Below are positions 62,067 to 64,000 of a stretch of DNA of 64,000 bases, in pieces. Position 1 is the first letter of the stretch; every line of letters starts with the position of its first letter. Both the position numbers and the translations under genes were made by a program. The stretch is from contig JAEWJT010000015.1 of NCBI GenBank assembly GCA_023386345.1, positions 1 through 64,000 on the forward strand. The letters run 5' to 3'. The notes below the pieces were generated by a model that was given only the letters and a program-made list of their open reading frames with translations, did not search any database and was not told the DNA's origin. The stretch is from Bacillota bacterium. Its GTDB lineage: Bacteria > Bacillota > Clostridia > Tissierellales > Sedimentibacteraceae.

Positions 62067-62275
62067 TATGTACTCCTCTTTTCTTTTTTTCTTCTCGTTT
62101 ACAGGCTTGATATCAATGAATTCTATTTTAGTTTCCATAAAAGGACATAAATCTAATCTGTAAATAGCATAATCAAGCAACTCTGCACATTCGGTACAAA
62201 ACAAAATCTTATCATCAGCATTAAGATTTACTGTTTCTATATTGTTCTCTAAAATTATTATTGAACTAAAATAAA
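62067..62275 (-). pseudogene. Remnant of a YgbA-type (nitrous-oxide-stimulated promoter family) protein
   Basis: In frame with and just before the DUF454 gene, the sequence reads LFCTECAELLDYAIYRLDLC followed by PF, matching the Cys-containing core of this family. The usual second Cys cluster and C-terminus are missing and no ATG start is present. It probably represents a decayed gene formerly preceding DUF454. Confidence 0.5.
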
Positions 62276-62308
62276 TTTGTTTATAATTTTTATGAAATAT
62301 TATATTTT

Positions 62309-62326
62309 GGTTAGCTGTAGCTAACC
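62309..62326. promoter_or_regulatory. Perfect palindrome GGTTAGCTGTAGCTAACC
   Basis: Two 8-bp arms around GT, about 240 bp upstream of the DUF454 start. It resembles operators of DtxR/IdeR-type metal regulators (TTAG...CTAA), so iron or manganese control is possible. Confidence 0.45.
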
Positions 62327-62398
62327 GTTTCGAGTGTCATTATATATTCAATTTAAAATTTTGTCAATACTAAATTTTATCGTTATAATTAAAAAAAT

Positions 62399-62447
62399 AA
62401 TAAGAATTTATTAGTCGAGTAAAAATTCTGTCTAATAAATTCTTATT
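62399..62447 (-). terminator. Terminator after the S66 peptidase remnant
   Basis: A 16-bp perfect stem, AATAAGAATTTATTAG / CTAATAAATTCTTATT, with a 17-nt loop; the minus-strand reading continues with a T-rich run (ATTTTTTT). Confidence 0.8.
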
Positions 62448-62476
62448 ATATTAAAAAATTCTAAATTATGTCATAT

Positions 62477-62668
62477 TTAATAAAAATCCAAGCTATGTTT
62501 GTCAGTATCAAGTTTTGCATTATCACCAAATTTAACCTTAAATCCAAGTCGTTCAATTACTTCAACTATATGCTCATAACGAGACCGCTCCATTATATGA
62601 CTTGGACAAATAATCCCAATTGTACCGCCCTGCGATAATCGTGCCGCAAACATTGTTACAATCATCAT
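62477..62668 (-). pseudogene. N-terminal remnant of an S66-type (LD-carboxypeptidase/MccF-like) peptidase
   Basis: 63 codons: MFAARLSQGGTIGIICPSHI (from residue 6) and a following helix-strand RLGFKVKFGDN match the start of S66 peptidases, whose full length is about 300-340 aa. The catalytic Ser, Glu and His regions are absent; the frame ends at DFY and a terminator follows. Gene remnant. Confidence 0.65.
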
Positions 62669-62715
62669 TTCTTAGATATTTCTTCTATTTATATGTATTT
62701 AAGTTGTTTTATCTT

Positions 62716-62817
62716 TTATCTATTTTTCTTTGAACTAGCTGCAATTACCACAATAGCACCTACAATAACAGCTAAAATAGCTACTGGCACTGCAATCAAA
62801 AAGACTATACGCGTCAT
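62716..62817 (-). CDS. Small single-pass membrane protein (33 aa)
   Basis: AAAGGAG lies 7-8 nt before the ATG (62815-62817). The product starts MTRIVFLIAVPVAILAVIVG, has one long Ala/Val/Ile helix and ends SSKKNR, giving a positive-inside tail. Good ribosome binding site and clean helix support a real gene. It is between the peptidase remnant and DUF368 on the same strand. Function unknown. Confidence 0.6.
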   Translation of the reverse strand: MTRIVFLIAVPVAILAVIVGAIVVIAASSKKNR

Positions 62818-62932
62818 ATTATTTTCTCCTTTCACACCTGTACATCATATCTAATTAAATACAGATATTTTGTGGGTAAGTATATCTTAGTTGTTCTATA
62901 TTATTTTTTAAACATCAATATACTGTAATTTG

Positions 62933-63721
62933 TCACTTATTCGATATCTTATATATTGTATAAAAACTTCCAAATAGAAGTGCCATGCTTATTATCAGCT
63001 CATTTCCTGTTGGTATTCCCGGAAATACATCTCTTAATGATGCTATTACAAAGCCAACTATTACTAAGTATGTTTGTTTCGGATATTCTCTTAATATAAT
63101 TCTTATTATTTTTGCAGTTAAGAATATGCCTAGCACAATTCCTGATGCCATTGAAAGTAGAAATATTATATTAAAGTTTTCTATAGCACTGAGAGTTTGT
63201 TCGTATAGACCTAAAATGAGTAGCATATATGTAAAGCTTATGCCTGGCAAAATTAGTGCTGTAGCTAAGACTATACCAATAAAAAATAATATAAAATATT
63301 CTAAAATTCCGTCTGCATCTATAACAAACAAATCTTTTGGTATGAGTTCAAGCAATAAAACAATTATTATACCTAATAACGGATATAAAAATGTTTTTAG
63401 ATTAATTTTTTTCACTCCTGAAGATTTAATAAGTAAAGGAATACTTCCAAGAACTGCACCCATGAACAGATACAGCATTGGCGTCTTGTATGTGTTATAT
63501 GTAATCAATATTAACTTTGAAAATGCTAATATTCCAATAATTCCACCAGCAACAACCGATAGAAGGAATTTAAAATTTTCCTTTGGTTTTTCAAAAAAGC
63601 AATCAATTGCTGCTATTAACTTATAATAAATACCGCACATAAGTGCTGTCGTTCCTCCGCTAACACCCGGTATAAGCATTGAAACACCAATAATTAATCC
63701 GCTTATTGCATTAGATAACAT
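62933..63721 (-). CDS. DUF368-family membrane protein
   Basis: A 262-aa protein with eight or so predicted membrane helices and the family opening MLSNAISGLIIGVSMLIPGV followed by SGGTTALMCGIYYKL; PGISFTYMLLILGLYE forms the second repeat. Members of this family have been linked to undecaprenyl phosphate translocation (DUF368/PopT), so a role in lipid-carrier recycling for cell wall synthesis is plausible. GGGGAA precedes the ATG. The double-palindrome element copy B lies just upstream. Confidence 0.88.
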   Translation of the reverse strand: MLSNAISGLIIGVSMLIPGVSGGTTALMCGIYYKLIAAIDCFFEKPKENFKFLLSVVAGGIIGILAFSKLILITYNTYKTPMLYLFMGAVLGSIPLLIKSSGVKKINLKTFLYPLLGIIIVLLLELIPKDLFVIDADGILEYFILFFIGIVLATALILPGISFTYMLLILGLYEQTLSAIENFNIIFLLSMASGIVLGIFLTAKIIRIILREYPKQTYLVIVGFVIASLRDVFPGIPTGNELIISMALLFGSFYTIYKISNK

Positions 63722-63752
63722 AATAATTCCCCATTCTATACCTTCTTATAAA

Positions 63753-63813
63753 AAAGTGAACTGTATTCACTCTTTAGATAGGAAGATAATTTTCCTATCT
63801 AATAAAATATTAT
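63753..63813. promoter_or_regulatory. Double-palindrome element, copy B
   Basis: GTGAACTGTATTCAC followed by the long palindrome TAGATAGGAA-N7-TTCCTATCTA and then AATAAAATATTAT. It corresponds to copy A (46070-46125), and lies 32-92 nt upstream of the DUF368 start. Confidence 0.5.
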
Positions 63814-63871
63814 GTATAACCTAATTAGTATATCACAAGGCATATTAAATTAACAAGAATAAATTCTTTTC

Positions 63872-64000
63872 TTAATACTCAACTATCTTATTGCCCTTTC
63901 CTCTTTCAAGTATCCCGCTTTGTATTTCAGATATTTTATTTAATGTTTCTCTTTCATTTAACATTAATTTTCCGTCATATTTTAAGAACTCTCCCTCAAC
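63872..64000 (-). CDS. Partial gene at the window edge (C-terminal 42 residues)
   Basis: The open frame enters from the right edge and ends with GNKIVEY and a stop at 63872. Residues include VEGEFLKYDGKLMLNERETL and a Lys/Glu-rich helix. Too short to assign to a family; the rest lies outside the window. Confidence 0.5.
   Translation of the reverse strand, partial: VEGEFLKYDGKLMLNERETLNKISEIQSGILERGKGNKIVEY

Noticed and set aside
61686..62204. A single 172-aa gene including DUF454
   Set aside because: The first 46 residues are a YgbA-like remnant opened by a TTG; the ATG at 62066 has a strong ribosome binding site and matches the family start.

Overview
The window is low-GC DNA from what looks like an anaerobic, endospore-forming clostridium. 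Evidence for this is a csp-csp-sleC spore germination cluster, a CIRCE-controlled groESL operon, an alanine T-box leader, a sigma-54 promoter on a cysteine desulfidase gene, and a B12-dependent enzyme locus. I do not assign a genus; a Sedimentibacter/Tissierellia-type organism is only a guess. No rRNA or tRNA gene and no CRISPR array was seen.

Region 1 (1-8850) is accessory. A WYL-type regulator lacking the usual C-terminal domain and an unknown polytopic membrane protein lie on the minus strand. A tight plus-strand operon follows: AAA+ ATPase, subtilisin-like protease, membrane protein, FRG-domain protein. The first two match the IetA/IetS pairing known from plasmid maintenance and anti-phage defence. 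The last two overlap by 4 nt and look like added parts, so this is one of the best candidates here for an undescribed variant system.

Region 2 (about 8866-23756) is a 14.9-kb integrative element inserted at the 3' end of groEL. It is bounded by 37-bp direct repeats (8851-8887 and 23724-23760) that duplicate the groEL stop-proximal sequence and terminator hairpin. The right end carries integrase, excisionase and a primase/helicase-like ATPase, with repeated motifs that may be integrase arm sites. The cargo is an amidoligase, a class II glutamine amidotransferase and an unknown protein in one operon; a 29-aa membrane peptide; a zinc-ribbon membrane protein; a lipoprotein; an S-layer-anchored Ig-repeat protein divergent from an XRE regulator; and a 603-aa orphan.

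Region 3 (23757-41340) is mostly core: groEL/groES, an esterase, a chemotaxis receptor, an Ogg-type DNA glycosylase, a lipoprotein, cysteine desulfidase, sleC with two Csp proteases, an EF-G paralogue, a bactofilin and an M23 peptidase.

Region 4 (41499-55560) holds an unusual metabolic locus (MFS transporter, opine dehydrogenase-like enzyme, fused B12-binding/TIM-barrel protein), then msrAB, two Nudix hydrolases, a DUF5685/DnaJ/membrane-protein cluster, threonine aldolase, a Cys-rich protein, two radical SAM proteins and an HD-domain protein.

Region 5 (55560-64000) shows decay and recombination. A VOC protein is followed by back-to-back gene remnants, a more GC-rich ECF transporter gene, and an alaS gene cut off after its catalytic domain but still behind a T-box leader whose tRNA-acceptor-pairing bulge looks mutated. 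Beyond are a three-gene ABC exporter, a DUF454 protein with an upstream YgbA-like remnant, an S66 peptidase remnant, a 33-aa membrane peptide, a DUF368 protein and a partial gene at the edge. Two copies of a double-palindrome element (46070-46125 and 63753-63813) suggest a shared regulator.
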